A stretch of DNA of 64,000 nt from Rickettsiales bacterium (GCA_002729235.1 PBTY01000016.1:62001-126000), one strand, 5' to 3'; shown: positions 1 to 11,200, counted from the stretch's first letter. Notes: generated by a model not told the origin, from the sequence alone. Translations and numbers: made by a program.

Positions 1-1313
1 CCGAGCTACTCATGAGCAATGCTAATGGTGGAGCAATTGCACTAATAACCACCACAAGACCGGTATATGCCCATACGAATGAGCCGGTAAACATTGCCAT
101 ACATGAAAATCTATTCCGTAGAGTTGGAGGAGAATATCCTAGACTTGGTGATGTGATTAAAAATGCAAAAAATGAGAGTCTCAGTGGGCCAATTAATCGA
201 AACTTTGCCCTTTTGGGAGACCCCATGCTTCGACTTAACTATCCGCAATACGACATTACCCTGGACCAATTTCAAGCTGAGCAAGACACGCTCAGTGCAC
301 TTCAACGACTCAATATCACTGGAACTGTGAAAAATGGAAGTACCAGAGTAGACGATTTTAATGGTACAGCGACCATCACAGTTTGGGACATTCCTCAAGC
401 CAAGACAACACTTGGTGATGAGAGTGAACCATTCACTTTTGAAGAACAAACCAATGCATTGTATCGAGGAGATGTATCGGTAATTGAAGGAACCTTTGAT
501 GCGGAAATAATTCTTCCGAAAAACATATCCTACAAATACCAAAAGGGTAAAATCACTATTTATGCTTCAAATGTTTCAGGGTATACCGACGCTTCTGGTG
601 CTACCCGGAATTTTGTGATCGGAGGCACTGCAACCAATTTGGAAAGCGATACGGATGCACCAGAAATCTCAATGTATTTAAATGATCAAACTTTTAAGTC
701 CGGAGGAACAGTAGGGCCAAGTAGCTTATTCATTGCGGAGTTGTCTGATGAAAATGGCATCAACATTTCAAACAATGGATTTGGTCAGGGCATTACACTA
801 CAACTGAATGATAGTGACCCGGTGCCATTAAATGAATTTTACACCGCTGAACTGGATACATACAAAAAAGGATATGTGGTTTATCCATTACAAAACTTAT
901 CCCCGGGAAAGTACATCGCGAAATTAAAAGTTTCAGACACATACAATAATTTCACTGAGAGTACAGTTGAGTTCTATGTATCAGATACGCCTAGTCTAAA
1001 AATATTTAATGCTTTGAACTATCCTAACCCTGTAAACTCAAACGAGTTCACAACTTTCAGTTTTGAGCATGATAGAGAAGACGAACAACTGGAAATTAAT
1101 CTCATGCTTTATGATCTGCATGGTCAACTCGTAAATCAACTAGATCACACGGTAGACAGCAGTTCTAGGAAAATAGATTACTTAACCATGCGTATGTCCA
1201 ACTTTCAAGGCAGCGGTCTGAAAAAAGGAATATACTTGTACCGGCTAAAAGTTAGTAGTACACTAGACGATGCTAGCAATGAAATAGTCAAACGTCTTAT
1301 AATCATTAATTAA
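1..1313 (+). CDS. porU: Type IX secretion sortase PorU, C-terminal part (5' end outside window)
   Basis: The frame is open from the window edge, so this is the 3' part of a longer gene. The first visible residues (ELLMSNANGGAIALITTTR) and the later NRNFALLGDPMLRLNYP match the end of a gingipain-type C25 peptidase domain. About 200 residues of beta-rich sequence follow, then a C-terminal Ig-like domain starting near the NYPNPVNSNEF stretch and ending in KRLIIIN, typical of T9SS-associated proteins. In the family, PorU removes the C-terminal signal from T9SS cargo at the cell surface and couples it to a lipopolysaccharide anchor. The next gene is porV, its known partner, which strongly supports the call. 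The catalytic His and Cys lie outside or at the edge of what is visible. Confidence 0.88.
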   Translation, partial: ELLMSNANGGAIALITTTRPVYAHTNEPVNIAIHENLFRRVGGEYPRLGDVIKNAKNESLSGPINRNFALLGDPMLRLNYPQYDITLDQFQAEQDTLSALQRLNITGTVKNGSTRVDDFNGTATITVWDIPQAKTTLGDESEPFTFEEQTNALYRGDVSVIEGTFDAEIILPKNISYKYQKGKITIYASNVSGYTDASGATRNFVIGGTATNLESDTDAPEISMYLNDQTFKSGGTVGPSSLFIAELSDENGINISNNGFGQGITLQLNDSDPVPLNEFYTAELDTYKKGYVVYPLQNLSPGKYIAKLKVSDTYNNFTESTVEFYVSDTPSLKIFNALNYPNPVNSNEFTTFSFEHDREDEQLEINLMLYDLHGQLVNQLDHTVDSSSRKIDYLTMRMSNFQGSGLKKGIYLYRLKVSSTLDDASNEIVKRLIIIN

Positions 1314-1314
1314 C

Positions 1315-1322
1315 TATCTTTG
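1315..1322 (+). promoter_or_regulatory. Bacteroidota -7 box before porV
   Basis: TATCTTTG fits TAnnTTTG. It lies just after the porU stop and 20 bp before the porV ATG, so porV may have its own start of transcription in addition to read-through from porU. No convincing TTTG -33 box is seen at the expected spacing. Confidence 0.45.
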
Positions 1323-1342
1323 CCACCTTAAATTTTTGCTCG

Positions 1343-2560
1343 ATGAAGTTACAGCTGAAGAAGTCGTTTTGGTTTCTTGCAATTTTTGCTCCAATATTTG
1401 TTAAAGCACAAAACCCCAATTTTCTATCTGGACAAGAAAATGGCCGCAATCCAATAACTGTGGCAGTTCCTTTTGTAGGGTTTGCCCCTGATAGTAGAGG
1501 AGCTGCAATGGGCGATGCGGGCGTAGCAAGTTCACCTGATGCCTTTAGTGTTCACTGGAACAATGCCAAACTAGCTTTTATTGAGGATGATCTTGGTTTC
1601 TCTTTTTCCTATTCACCCTGGTTAGGAAATATTGTTGACGACATGTCTCTCAATTACTTAACCTTTCACAAGAAGATCGATAGATTACAAACGATAGGTG
1701 CTACCATTCGTTATTTTGACCTGGGTGAAATCCAACTAACAGACATCAATGCAAATGCCATTGGTTTGGAAAATCCAAGGGAAGCCGCTTTCGATGCTAC
1801 TTACTCAAGAAAACTATCTGAGAATATAGGAATTGGTGGTACCATCAGGTACATCTGGTCTAACCTATCTGGAAATATTACTGGAGCTACTGACGCCAAA
1901 GCTGGTACATCTGTAGCTATTGACCTTGGTTTTTACTACAACAAGGAGCTTATATTTAACGGAAAAAACGCTGAGTTATCATTCGGTGCACACTTGTCCA
2001 ATTTTGGCCAGAAGGTAACTTATAGCAATGATTCCAATGAAGACTTTATCCCAACCAACCTTAGAGTTGGTACGGGTTTTAAGACCAACATAGATCCCTA
2101 CAACAGCATCACACTTTTAGTAGATTTTAATAAATTATTAGTTCCTACTCCTCCATTTTATGAGTATGATGATGAGGGACAAATCGTAAATGATGCCAAT
2201 GGAGACCCGATTATCGTTAAAGGAAAGGACCCTGGAAGACCTTTATTGAGTGGCACTTTTGGGTCATTTGCTGATGCACCAAATGGGTTCTCAGAGGAAC
2301 TTCAGGAAGTTATGATTTCAACCGGAATAGAGTATAAATACCGTGATGTATTTGCATTAAGAGCTGGTTATTTTAGCGAACACAAGAATAAAGGTGATAG
2401 AAAGTACTTCACTGCGGGACTAGGATTCAAATACCAGATTTTTGAAATAGACTTCTCTTATTTGGTTCCTAAGCAACAAAACCACCCACTTGGTGATACC
2501 TTAAGACTTTCTTTCGTGTTTACCTTCGACACCAAAGATCAAGATCCTGGTAATGGATAG
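1343..2560 (+). CDS. porV: Type IX secretion outer-membrane protein PorV (LptO/PG27 family)
   Basis: 405 residues with a clear Sec signal peptide (about residues 1-22, ending FVKAQ). The body is beta-barrel-like with many aromatic and glycine-rich strands. The early segment GFAPDSRGAAMGDAGVA and the closing strand LGDTLRLSFVFTF are typical of PorV. In the family, PorV is an outer-membrane beta barrel that shuttles folded cargo from the T9SS translocon to the PorU sortase. Gene order porU-porV is the usual one in Bacteroidota. Its end overlaps the next gene by 8 bp, suggesting coupled translation with the M16-like protein. Confidence 0.93.
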   Translation: MKLQLKKSFWFLAIFAPIFVKAQNPNFLSGQENGRNPITVAVPFVGFAPDSRGAAMGDAGVASSPDAFSVHWNNAKLAFIEDDLGFSFSYSPWLGNIVDDMSLNYLTFHKKIDRLQTIGATIRYFDLGEIQLTDINANAIGLENPREAAFDATYSRKLSENIGIGGTIRYIWSNLSGNITGATDAKAGTSVAIDLGFYYNKELIFNGKNAELSFGAHLSNFGQKVTYSNDSNEDFIPTNLRVGTGFKTNIDPYNSITLLVDFNKLLVPTPPFYEYDDEGQIVNDANGDPIIVKGKDPGRPLLSGTFGSFADAPNGFSEELQEVMISTGIEYKYRDVFALRAGYFSEHKNKGDRKYFTAGLGFKYQIFEIDFSYLVPKQQNHPLGDTLRLSFVFTFDTKDQDPGNG

Positions 2561-3806
2561 AACAATAGCACCAGCTGCTGTCGAAATTGCTCGACCTAAT
2601 TTACCAATAGTCGACAAAATAAATTTGACCAAAGATCTGGATGGCTACATCCTAAATCAGGGCAAGCAAGATGTGATATTGCTTGAATTGATCATCCCCG
2701 TTGGTCGATATGAAGAAAAGTCTCCAGGAATAGCATTTTACTTGTTCAAAATGCTAACTGAAGGAACAAGCAAAATGTCTTCGGAAGAGATTGCATCAAA
2801 ATTTGACTTCTTCGGAAGTCACCTGGAGATCACTCCTACGTTGGATCATGTCAGCGTCAAACTCTACTCATTGACACGCTTTTTTGAAGACGTATTGAGT
2901 CTTCTGATGGATCTGCTTACAAAGAGCACATTTCCAGAACATGAATTTGACATCTTAAAACAAATTCGGGTTCAACAAATCAAACAGCAAGAAGCTAAAA
3001 ACAACGTTTTTGCGAGCTTAAAATTCAGAGAACTGCTCTATGGTTCTGACCACCCATACGGAAGGAAAGTGACCATTGAACAAGCCAAAGAAGTTACCCT
3101 AGACAATGTAAAGGCTTTCAGTACTTCTATAGTAACGCAACCTACCATTTTCCTCACTGGGAAAGTGACAGCATCTGAAGTAAGTATTTTATCTAAATAT
3201 CTTGATCAGATTGAATTCAAGGAATCATTGAAAAGTGAGTCTTTTGGAATAATACCAGGTCAATCAACTTCTATTTCCAAAGAAGGGAGCACCCAAGCCA
3301 GCATTCGTATTGGCAAGTTGATGATAGATAGGAAACACCCAGATATTCATTTGTTCAAGATCACCAATGAGATATTAGGAGGTTATTTCGGCTCCCGCCT
3401 AATGAAAAACATCAGAGAGGAGAAAGGTTTGACCTACGGGATTCACTCAAGTGTTTTACATCTTCAGCGTTCTTCCTATTGGACAATAAGCTCAGAAGTA
3501 TTAAAAGACAAGGTTAATTTAGCAATGGAAGAAATCGACAAAGAAATTCGGACATTGCAAAATGAAGCACCTTCAGACGAAGAAATGCAGATGGTGACGA
3601 ACTACATGAAGGGTAAGTTCCTGAGCTCTTTTGACTCTCCATTCAGCTCACATAATATGATCAAGTCATTGGTACTTGACGGAGTAGACACCAATTATTT
3701 CTATAATTATTTTGATGCCATCCAATCGGTAACCGGAGAACAAATTTCAGAAACAGCCAGAAAATATTTAGACAAAGACTCACTGACAAGCCTGATAGTT
3801 CAGTAA
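2553..3806 (+). CDS. M16-family peptidase homologue, probably catalytically inactive
   Basis: 417 residues with the two-lobe layout of an M16 (pitrilysin/MPP-like) chain. The second half contains GGYFGSRLMKNIREEKGLTYGI, the conserved R/Y substrate-contact region. Where active members have HxxEH, this protein reads FYLFK inside GIAFYLFKMLTEGTSKM, so all three zinc/catalytic residues are missing. That is the pattern of the non-catalytic partner subunit in paired bacterial M16 proteins. There is no signal peptide. It overlaps porV by 8 bp, so the two are probably co-translated. Its function is unknown: it may pair with an active M16 chain encoded elsewhere. Confidence 0.8.
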   Translation: MDRTIAPAAVEIARPNLPIVDKINLTKDLDGYILNQGKQDVILLELIIPVGRYEEKSPGIAFYLFKMLTEGTSKMSSEEIASKFDFFGSHLEITPTLDHVSVKLYSLTRFFEDVLSLLMDLLTKSTFPEHEFDILKQIRVQQIKQQEAKNNVFASLKFRELLYGSDHPYGRKVTIEQAKEVTLDNVKAFSTSIVTQPTIFLTGKVTASEVSILSKYLDQIEFKESLKSESFGIIPGQSTSISKEGSTQASIRIGKLMIDRKHPDIHLFKITNEILGGYFGSRLMKNIREEKGLTYGIHSSVLHLQRSSYWTISSEVLKDKVNLAMEEIDKEIRTLQNEAPSDEEMQMVTNYMKGKFLSSFDSPFSSHNMIKSLVLDGVDTNYFYNYFDAIQSVTGEQISETARKYLDKDSLTSLIVQ

Positions 3807-5960
3807 TTAGTCCTTCTGAAGAATCAAATACTCTCCCTTTATCTTAAGTTCAGAGTATTCCAGAGGGAGTTTGGTGAATCCCTGGTAATCAAGAATCCCT
3901 TTTAGTCCATTCTTAGAGACAATCAAAAGCTCATTTTCAGTGTCTTCTATTGATTCATAGTTTGGCCGTACAATGAAACGTCCATTGATGTCGCAAAGCC
4001 CCACTTTTTCGTCCCAATCTACAATTCGATAATTTCCTGTCGATAAACGCTCGATGTTCTTCCATCTCACTTCTACAACTTCCTTACCTGCAGGTGTAAT
4101 TATCCCAAAACCATCATTGGTTTGAATGATCGCCAGTCCGTTCAGGAAAGTACTAGAGTACTTATAAAAAGGCTGTATTTTCAAAATTTCCGCCTTATCT
4201 ATGAACCCCCATCTACCTAAAAGTTTAATTGGAGCTAATCCCTCATTATATGGAAGTGCTTCATCATAACGGTTTGCAACTCGCAGCTTACCGTTTTCAT
4301 CAATAAATCCATGTTTGCCATCCTTAAGCACATGAAAATACCCTTCAGAGTATCCAAACACTTCTTGTATTTCATCCTCTGGTTTTACAATAACTCGCCC
4401 ATTGGATTGAATTAACGTTACAAAGAGGCTGTCCTTTAGCGAATAATAATTACCGTGCAGTTGAATATCCTCGTACTGTGGATGAACATAATACCCAAGA
4501 GAGGTTATTGCTCCAATATACTGATCATTGGCAAGTTTCAAATAGTCAGTAGGGATAATCTCAAAAGGCAAACTCTGGAGTATTTCTCCCTCCTCATCAA
4601 TCACATAAGAGGCTGCTCCTTTCTGACCGATGTAGTAATGATCGTAGCAATAAATACTATCGTACTCAGCCAATACAAGCCAATCACCAGTGAAGTTACT
4701 CACCCCCCATGAGCCATAGTTCTTAGCAAGGAAATGGTTCGGACTGAATGACCTTTCCACTTTATCAAAAGTGTAATTCAATAGCACATTTCCTCTAAAA
4801 TCTAACCATCCCCAGTAATCATTTCTCATCGCAGGCACATTCCGATTAGATGCAAATCCAATGGATTGAAATGGCCGCTCATTGATCTTTCTACCGAACA
4901 TATTATAAACATCCCAATCTCCTTTCGTTTTGGTGAAGAAATACAAACTATCTACCGCAACAGAGTCAAACCCGGTAGCTACCTCTCTACCATCTGTCTT
5001 GTAGATGCCCCATTTCTGAAGTTTATTATTCTTGGTAACCAGAAAACCATTTCTGATAGACTTCAAAGAGTTGTTTTGGTCGTTAAAAAGTAGGTTGCTT
5101 GCTGCCAGAATATGCTCGGCATTATTTACATGCGCGATCAAAATATCATGTTTCGGATCTAGTGAAACGGAATCGCAAAAAATGTCCAATGTTTCACCTT
5201 CCAATTTCAAATCATCAAGGGAAGCAACTTTCCATTTTGGAAATTCCATGACCCCTTGATCGTTGATTGACTTATGCTTTATGGGATGCAGCCATCCTCC
5301 ATTTTGATCCAGCTTACCAAAATATCCTTCTTTGCTGATCAAATAGCCATCATGTACAAATCGAAAATTATCAACCCATTCGTCAACTAACAAAGTACCA
5401 TCTGTCTTATATACCCTCTTTGTAAGTCCTTTGCTACCAGAGACCATATAATTTCCTTCCACTGTTATATTCTCATGCTTAACAGGAATGAGGACTTTTT
5501 CCGAATTGACAACACCAAAATATAAATCCCTTTCAGAATATTCAGAGACCTTATATACTCCGGGGAAAAGCTCATCTATGGTGTAATAATTGAATCCAAT
5601 GATGACCTCCCCCTTTTCATCTATCAGCCCCCTTTTTACCACATTCGAATACGGAGTAACTTTTCCTGCTTCTATCAAGTAGTCATTGAAGGGTTCCAAA
5701 ATACGGAATCCGGCATTACCTACTTTTCTTGTTCGGATATTAATCAGCCCCCAGTTTCCATTCTCATAAAAGCCAATGGTTTTGTTGATGATGTCGTTGG
5801 TACCATTAGACCAACCAAGCTTTTCGTAAATAGCAGGAACGACTACTTTACCTTCAGCATCTTCTACACCCTGAAGTCCATCAAGTGTATAAATTTTAAG
5901 TTCGCCGGCGAAAACCGATGAAAATAATAAAAACAAAAAGCATGTAACGAAAATGCGCAT
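3807..5960 (-). CDS. WG-repeat protein with signal peptide
   Basis: About 717 residues from the chosen start MRIFVTCFLFLLFSSVFAG, a good Sec signal peptide; an in-frame ATG nine codons upstream (5987) would spoil it. The rest is made of WG-type repeats: units such as NGNWGLINIRT, DKWGF-like segments, DGKHGFIDENGKL, LGRWGFIDK and GLCDINGRFIV recur throughout. WG repeats form beta-rich surface modules of unclear function, common in Bacteroidota. It is probably exported to the periplasm or surface. It starts 32 bp after the hemA stop on the same strand and may share its transcript. No enzymatic motif is visible. Confidence 0.8.
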   Translation of the reverse strand: MRIFVTCFLFLLFSSVFAGELKIYTLDGLQGVEDAEGKVVVPAIYEKLGWSNGTNDIINKTIGFYENGNWGLINIRTRKVGNAGFRILEPFNDYLIEAGKVTPYSNVVKRGLIDEKGEVIIGFNYYTIDELFPGVYKVSEYSERDLYFGVVNSEKVLIPVKHENITVEGNYMVSGSKGLTKRVYKTDGTLLVDEWVDNFRFVHDGYLISKEGYFGKLDQNGGWLHPIKHKSINDQGVMEFPKWKVASLDDLKLEGETLDIFCDSVSLDPKHDILIAHVNNAEHILAASNLLFNDQNNSLKSIRNGFLVTKNNKLQKWGIYKTDGREVATGFDSVAVDSLYFFTKTKGDWDVYNMFGRKINERPFQSIGFASNRNVPAMRNDYWGWLDFRGNVLLNYTFDKVERSFSPNHFLAKNYGSWGVSNFTGDWLVLAEYDSIYCYDHYYIGQKGAASYVIDEEGEILQSLPFEIIPTDYLKLANDQYIGAITSLGYYVHPQYEDIQLHGNYYSLKDSLFVTLIQSNGRVIVKPEDEIQEVFGYSEGYFHVLKDGKHGFIDENGKLRVANRYDEALPYNEGLAPIKLLGRWGFIDKAEILKIQPFYKYSSTFLNGLAIIQTNDGFGIITPAGKEVVEVRWKNIERLSTGNYRIVDWDEKVGLCDINGRFIVRPNYESIEDTENELLIVSKNGLKGILDYQGFTKLPLEYSELKIKGEYLILQKD

Positions 5961-5992
5961 GCTCAAATATAAAACGGGAAATTTCAAGTAGA

Positions 5993-7255
5993 CTAGTTGG
6001 GAGATTGAGATTTTTCCTCTTCTAGATTAAATAGGTCATTTAGCACACCAACAAGTGTCTCCGCCTCACCACGCTTACATGCAGCTTTCAATTGCAAAAC
6101 AGGTAGTTTGATAACCTTTTGAATCATACCCTTAGTAGCTTTCTCCAGGATTTTGGCTTCTTTATCGCTTAGTTTTCCTACATAACGAGCCATTTCCTGC
6201 TGGCGAATATCTTCAAGAGCTTGTTTCAACTTTTTGATCGTAGGAGAAACTTCCATTTCCTGTGACCAATTGCTAAATTCAACCAGACTTTCATCAACGA
6301 TACGACTTACCTCAGGAATAACCGATTTTCTTTCCTCCAGGGCCTTTGAGGCTCTTTCCTGCAGCTGGTCTACATTATATAGAAGAACTCCAGATACGGA
6401 CTCGACTTTTTCATCGATACTTCTAGGTACTGACAAATCAATCAGCATTTTAGGATGGTGATTGCCTGCAAGCAAATCGCCAGTGATGATTGGTTCAGCC
6501 GCTTGAACAGCGCTAATAATTATATGAGACCCACGAACAATCTCCTTAAGATTATCCAACGAATCAACGTTGAAACCAAACTCAGCAGCCAAGTTTTCTG
6601 CCTTTTCCTGGGTTCTGTTGACAAGTGTTATTTCAGCATCAATTCCTTTCAGGTTCTCCACCACATTTTCACCAATCTCTCCAAGACCTACAACGGCAAT
6701 TTTTGGATGTGTAAATGTCTGAGTGAATTTTTCAACAACATTGACAGCCGCTGAAGCAACAGAAGCATTGCCGTCTCTGAATGACGTTTCCTGCACCATA
6801 CGTTTGTTGGTGTAGAAAATGGTGTGCAATAGTCTGTGAAGAAATGGACCTGCCATTTGCTCATCAGCAGACCATTGGTAAGCTTTCTTTACCTGATTGG
6901 TTATCTGAATATCTCCCAAAACCATTGATTCTAGTCCAAGGGAAACATTAAATAAATGACGAGTAGCTTTCGTTTGTGACATTTTAACAAAATGTGGAGC
7001 AGATGGATTATTGGTAGTCAATCCATGAAACACATCTACAAAGGCTGCCAATTGACTGGAAACATCCTCAGGTGCCACAAAGTAAATTTCAGTGCGATTG
7101 CAAGTGGAAAGCAACAAAGCTTCCTCAACACCCAACACTTCTTTTATTTGTACAAGAAACTTCTTGGTTTGATTCTCATCAAACGCAACAGCCTCACGCA
7201 CCTCTAATGGAGTGTTTTTGTAAGAAATACCTATTGCTCTAAAGTTACTATACAT
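5993..7255 (-). CDS. hemA: Glutamyl-tRNA reductase
   Basis: 420 residues, the usual family length. Residues 49-58 contain STCNRTEIYF with the nucleophilic Cys (about Cys52), and GLESMVLGD follows near residue 110. The NADPH-binding glycine motif VVGLGEIGENVV lies around residue 188. A helical dimerisation domain forms the C-terminus. The enzyme reduces glutamyl-tRNA(Glu) to glutamate-1-semialdehyde, the first step of C5 haem biosynthesis. It is divergent from the helix-hairpin-helix gene. The other hem genes are not in the window. Confidence 0.97.
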   Translation of the reverse strand: MYSNFRAIGISYKNTPLEVREAVAFDENQTKKFLVQIKEVLGVEEALLLSTCNRTEIYFVAPEDVSSQLAAFVDVFHGLTTNNPSAPHFVKMSQTKATRHLFNVSLGLESMVLGDIQITNQVKKAYQWSADEQMAGPFLHRLLHTIFYTNKRMVQETSFRDGNASVASAAVNVVEKFTQTFTHPKIAVVGLGEIGENVVENLKGIDAEITLVNRTQEKAENLAAEFGFNVDSLDNLKEIVRGSHIIISAVQAAEPIITGDLLAGNHHPKMLIDLSVPRSIDEKVESVSGVLLYNVDQLQERASKALEERKSVIPEVSRIVDESLVEFSNWSQEMEVSPTIKKLKQALEDIRQQEMARYVGKLSDKEAKILEKATKGMIQKVIKLPVLQLKAACKRGEAETLVGVLNDLFNLEEEKSQSPN

Positions 7256-7291
7256 TTAATTTAGTACTTACTCGTCACAAACTACAGTCTG

Positions 7292-7299
7292 CAAAAATA
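7292..7299 (-). promoter_or_regulatory. -7 box for hemA
   Basis: On the minus strand this reads TATTTTTG, matching TAnnTTTG, 36 bp upstream of the hemA ATG. The -33 region is weak. Confidence 0.4.
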
Positions 7300-7371
7300 A
7301 CAACCCAAGATTTAACAACCGAATGACATTTATCATAAAATCTATTTATTTTGTTTTTAAATAGCGGTTCT

Positions 7372-8283
7372 ATGCTAAGACTCATTCGCCAATGGATTAT
7401 AGACACCCTAGGCTTTACCAGATCAGAAGCCAATGGCACCCTTGTTCTAGTTGTCATCTTGCTGGTGTCGATTATCGTTCCGAGACTAGTTCTAATGTCT
7501 ACCAATAATTTAAACAAAAGGTTCACTGTAAATCAAGATAAATTAGATCAATGGTCAAAAGAGCTCGAACAATCAATTAAAAAGAAAGACTCACCAATAA
7601 AAGTTGAAGAAATCACTACTACACAAAGATTTCGTTTTGACCCAAACACCGCTTCAAAGGAAGAACTTCTTAGTCTTGGTTTTGCTCAAAGAGTGGCAAA
7701 CAACATCATCTCATATCGTGAGAAAGGTGGCGAATTTAAAATCAAAAAAGACCTCTCCAGAATTTACGGCATCTCAGAAGCATTAATGGCTGATCTTTGG
7801 CCATTGATTAGCTTGCCGGAAGAATATGAGCACACAAAAACAGACGATATTCCTCTAAAAAAGAAAGAGACTGTTACTGTTAGTAAGTTTGATTTAAATC
7901 ATGTTGATGCTGCTACTCTTCAAAGCATTCGTGGAATTGGCCCAGTGCTATCCGAGCGAATCATCAAGTTCAGAGACAGGCTTGGCGGCTTTCATTCCAC
8001 CTCTCAGCTTGATGAGGTCTATGGCCTGGACAGTCTGGTAATAAATAAGATTTTAGAAAAGTCCACATTGGATAATACAGTCCTCAATCAAATAAATTTA
8101 AATACCGATTCGTTAAAAGCACTGTATCAACATCCCTATATTGACTACAATCTTGCAAAGGCTATTTACAACTTTAGGGTTCAGAGAGGTCGGTTGGACT
8201 CTGTTGCTCAGATAAAATCCATAAAGATTCTGAATGACAGTATTTATCAAAAAATATATCCCTATCTTTCGTTGAATCCGTGA
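7372..8283 (+). CDS. Helix-hairpin-helix (ComEA-like) membrane-anchored protein
   Basis: 303 residues from the first ATG (MLRLIRQWI); an upstream TTG at 7351 is less likely. A single hydrophobic segment at about residues 17-42 (GTLVLVVILLVSIIVP) suggests an inner-membrane anchor. Three or four ComEA-like helix-hairpin-helix units follow: DPNTASKEELLSLGF, then LNHVDAATLQSIRGIGPVLS, then NLNTDSLKALYQHPYI. Such units bind DNA backbone non-specifically, and ComEA relatives act in DNA uptake, but no other competence gene is adjacent, so the role is open. The next gene starts 10 bp downstream. Confidence 0.78.
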   Translation: MLRLIRQWIIDTLGFTRSEANGTLVLVVILLVSIIVPRLVLMSTNNLNKRFTVNQDKLDQWSKELEQSIKKKDSPIKVEEITTTQRFRFDPNTASKEELLSLGFAQRVANNIISYREKGGEFKIKKDLSRIYGISEALMADLWPLISLPEEYEHTKTDDIPLKKKETVTVSKFDLNHVDAATLQSIRGIGPVLSERIIKFRDRLGGFHSTSQLDEVYGLDSLVINKILEKSTLDNTVLNQINLNTDSLKALYQHPYIDYNLAKAIYNFRVQRGRLDSVAQIKSIKILNDSIYQKIYPYLSLNP

Positions 8284-8293
8284 AGGACTTCTT

Positions 8294-11200
8294 ATGGAGA
8301 AAATACTCAAAACTTATTTACGTAGGTTAACCAATCTCTCCGGAAATAATCGATCTCTACTACTGTTACGCCTCATTTCGGATCAATTTCTGGATGTGCA
8401 TGACCTGGATTTCTCTGCTGGGCATCCCAGTTTTCATATCATTGAACAACTGATCGCTAAGAAGGATAAAATCAAACTGTGTGATGAATTTGACTCAAGA
8501 GATTCATCCATCAATGCCAATAGTCAGAAGCTCCGTAAGATTTCTCGTATAGAAAATTTCATTTTTCAAGAACGTGGAGCAAAAGATCTCTATGTTGGGT
8601 GGCCTTTTATTCGAGGGAAATTCAGTGATGGCACTTTGGTCAGATGTCCATTAATATTCTTTCCTGTTTCGCTAACCCGAGACAAACAAGCATGGTACCT
8701 GGAGCAAAGACGAGATGTAAACATTACGTTCAACAAGACTTTTCTTCTAGGATATGCTCACTACAACGAGGCTAAGCTGGATGAAGAGCTCATCGAAGCA
8801 GTATTGAATGATCTGGACTCAGATAGTACAGTTTACAGAACACAACTTTATGAAATCCTGAAGGAAAGCAACCTGGAACTCAATTTCAACCAGCAGAACT
8901 TCATGGACAAGCTTCAGGTTTTCAGTAATTACAAGAAAGCACAGTTTGAATCTGTTGAAAAAAATGGAGTACTGAAATTGTATCCTGAAGCAGTATTGGG
9001 AATTTTTCCTCAGGCAGGATCATACCTGATTCCTGATTATATGAAGTTGCTAAATGATGAGTCTATCAAAGACATCTCAGACTTCTTTACATCAAGGGTT
9101 AAGACTGATCCAGAGGAGAATCAGAATATTCGATTTTCAGATCAGGTCAAAGAAGAAACCACCTTCACTCCTTTTGACATGGATGCTTCCCAAGAACATG
9201 CATTGAAATTGATAAAAAAAGGAAATTCGCTCACCGTCCAAGGGCCTCCTGGTACTGGAAAGTCTCAACTGATATGTAACCTGATAAGTGATTACATCGC
9301 ACGAGGAAAAAATGTACTCCTTGTATGTCAAAAGCGTGCAGCATTAGATGTTGTGTACCAGCGTCTTCAAAAGCAACAGCTTCATGATTTCATTGGTCTC
9401 GTTCACGATTTTAAAAATGATCGTAAGAATATCTTTGAACAACTAGCTCGTCAGGTTGATAGCCTGGATGATTATCGTCAAAAGAATAACGGTTTTGATG
9501 CCATTCAGCTCGAAAGGACCTTTGTACAGGCCAGCCGAAAAATAGATCAAATTGTAGAAGAACTAGAAGAATTCAAGAAGGCACTTTATGATGAGGAAGA
9601 ATGTGGAAAGTCAATTAAGGAATTGTATCTAACATCCAATCCTGATGAACCTTCCATAGCTCTTAATCAAGAGTACAGACACTTCACCTATGACGTAGTA
9701 CCGCAGTTTCTAAAACAGATATCACAATATCTGGATTACCACGATCGATTTTCGCGTAAGCAATATTTCTGGAATCAAGGACCTTCATTTGCTGAATTCA
9801 CGACTCAGGATTTAGTGAAACTTAAAGAGATTGTCGGAGAACTTGGATCCTATGAGAATTCACTCAAGGATGAATCAAAAAGTTTCAGCTCCATTCCTTT
9901 GGATTTCGAATCGTGTCTGCACTTTCTGACTCACAAAGAAGATCTTGAACAGCTCAAGTCAAACGCTGATAATGATACGGTATATCGGTTCTACAAACGC
10001 ATGATAGAACATGATCCGGATGATGATCAACAATGGCTATCTAATCTGGAGCGTACCATGCTGCAATGTTTTAAAGGAGCTGGAGCTGAAATATCGTTAA
10101 AATCCGAAGAACTCGGACGTTTTCAAGAGTCATTAGAACATGCGATCAAAGCAAGAAAAGGTCTTTTCAGCTGGTTAAGATGGCGACTCTTTTCTGCAGA
10201 CAAGATTTTTGTTACCCGAGTGCTTGTTGCCAATGAGTTAAAAGGAAACAAAGAAGGGTTTAACATTCTACTGAATAGAATGGACAATCGGCTCAATTAC
10301 GAGCACATCGTTTCACAAATTGAGGCCACTGATTGGCTAATTGAATTCCCAAAAACCTACAGAAAAATTGATATTCAAAATTGGTTTTTCTATCAAAAAT
10401 TAGCGTTGAAGAGTATCCAGTTGAGACGTGCCATTCGGACACTCAATGAAATTATGCCAGCGAAGAACTTTGACAGGCATGGATATGTGGAGAACCTAGG
10501 CAAACTACTTCAGTTCCTGGAAAAGATACCTGTTCAGCTTCAACTCTGGAGTCGCTACATCTCTGAAAATCAAATACGCAGTGTTTTACTCGGAAAAGAA
10601 GACCCTCAGAAGCTTTCAAAAGAATTATCAGAGCAGTTCGATTCGTTAGTTGAATACCATAAGATCAAGAATTCTTTCTCCTCTGAACAGAGTAAGATCA
10701 TTTCTACACTGCTTGAGGATGACTCATTAGATACACCGGCAATCATCCAAAAATTTGAGAACAGTCTTGCTCTTGCCTGGATTGATCATATTGAAATCAA
10801 GTATCCCGGTCTTCGATCAGTCTCCTCATTCAGACTAGATCATTTAACTACAGAATTGCAGGAAGCGATCAAGGATAAAAAGAATGTGAGTCAGGAAATC
10901 CTATTGCTAAAGTCTAGAGAGAGGACTTACGAAAACCTGGAATACAATCGACTCAACAATCTAGTGACCTATAAAGATCTTTACCATCAGGTAACTAAGC
11001 GAAGAAAAATATGGCCAATTCGTCGAGTAGTTTCTCAATTCCATGAAGAAATATTCTCACTGCTTCCATGCTGGCTAGCCTCTCCAGAATCTGCCTCAGC
11101 AATCTTTCCAATGGAAGAAATGTTTGATCTGGTGATTTTTGATGAAGCCTCGCAGTGTTTTGCTGAAAGAGGCATACCTGCAATGTATCGTGGAAAACAA

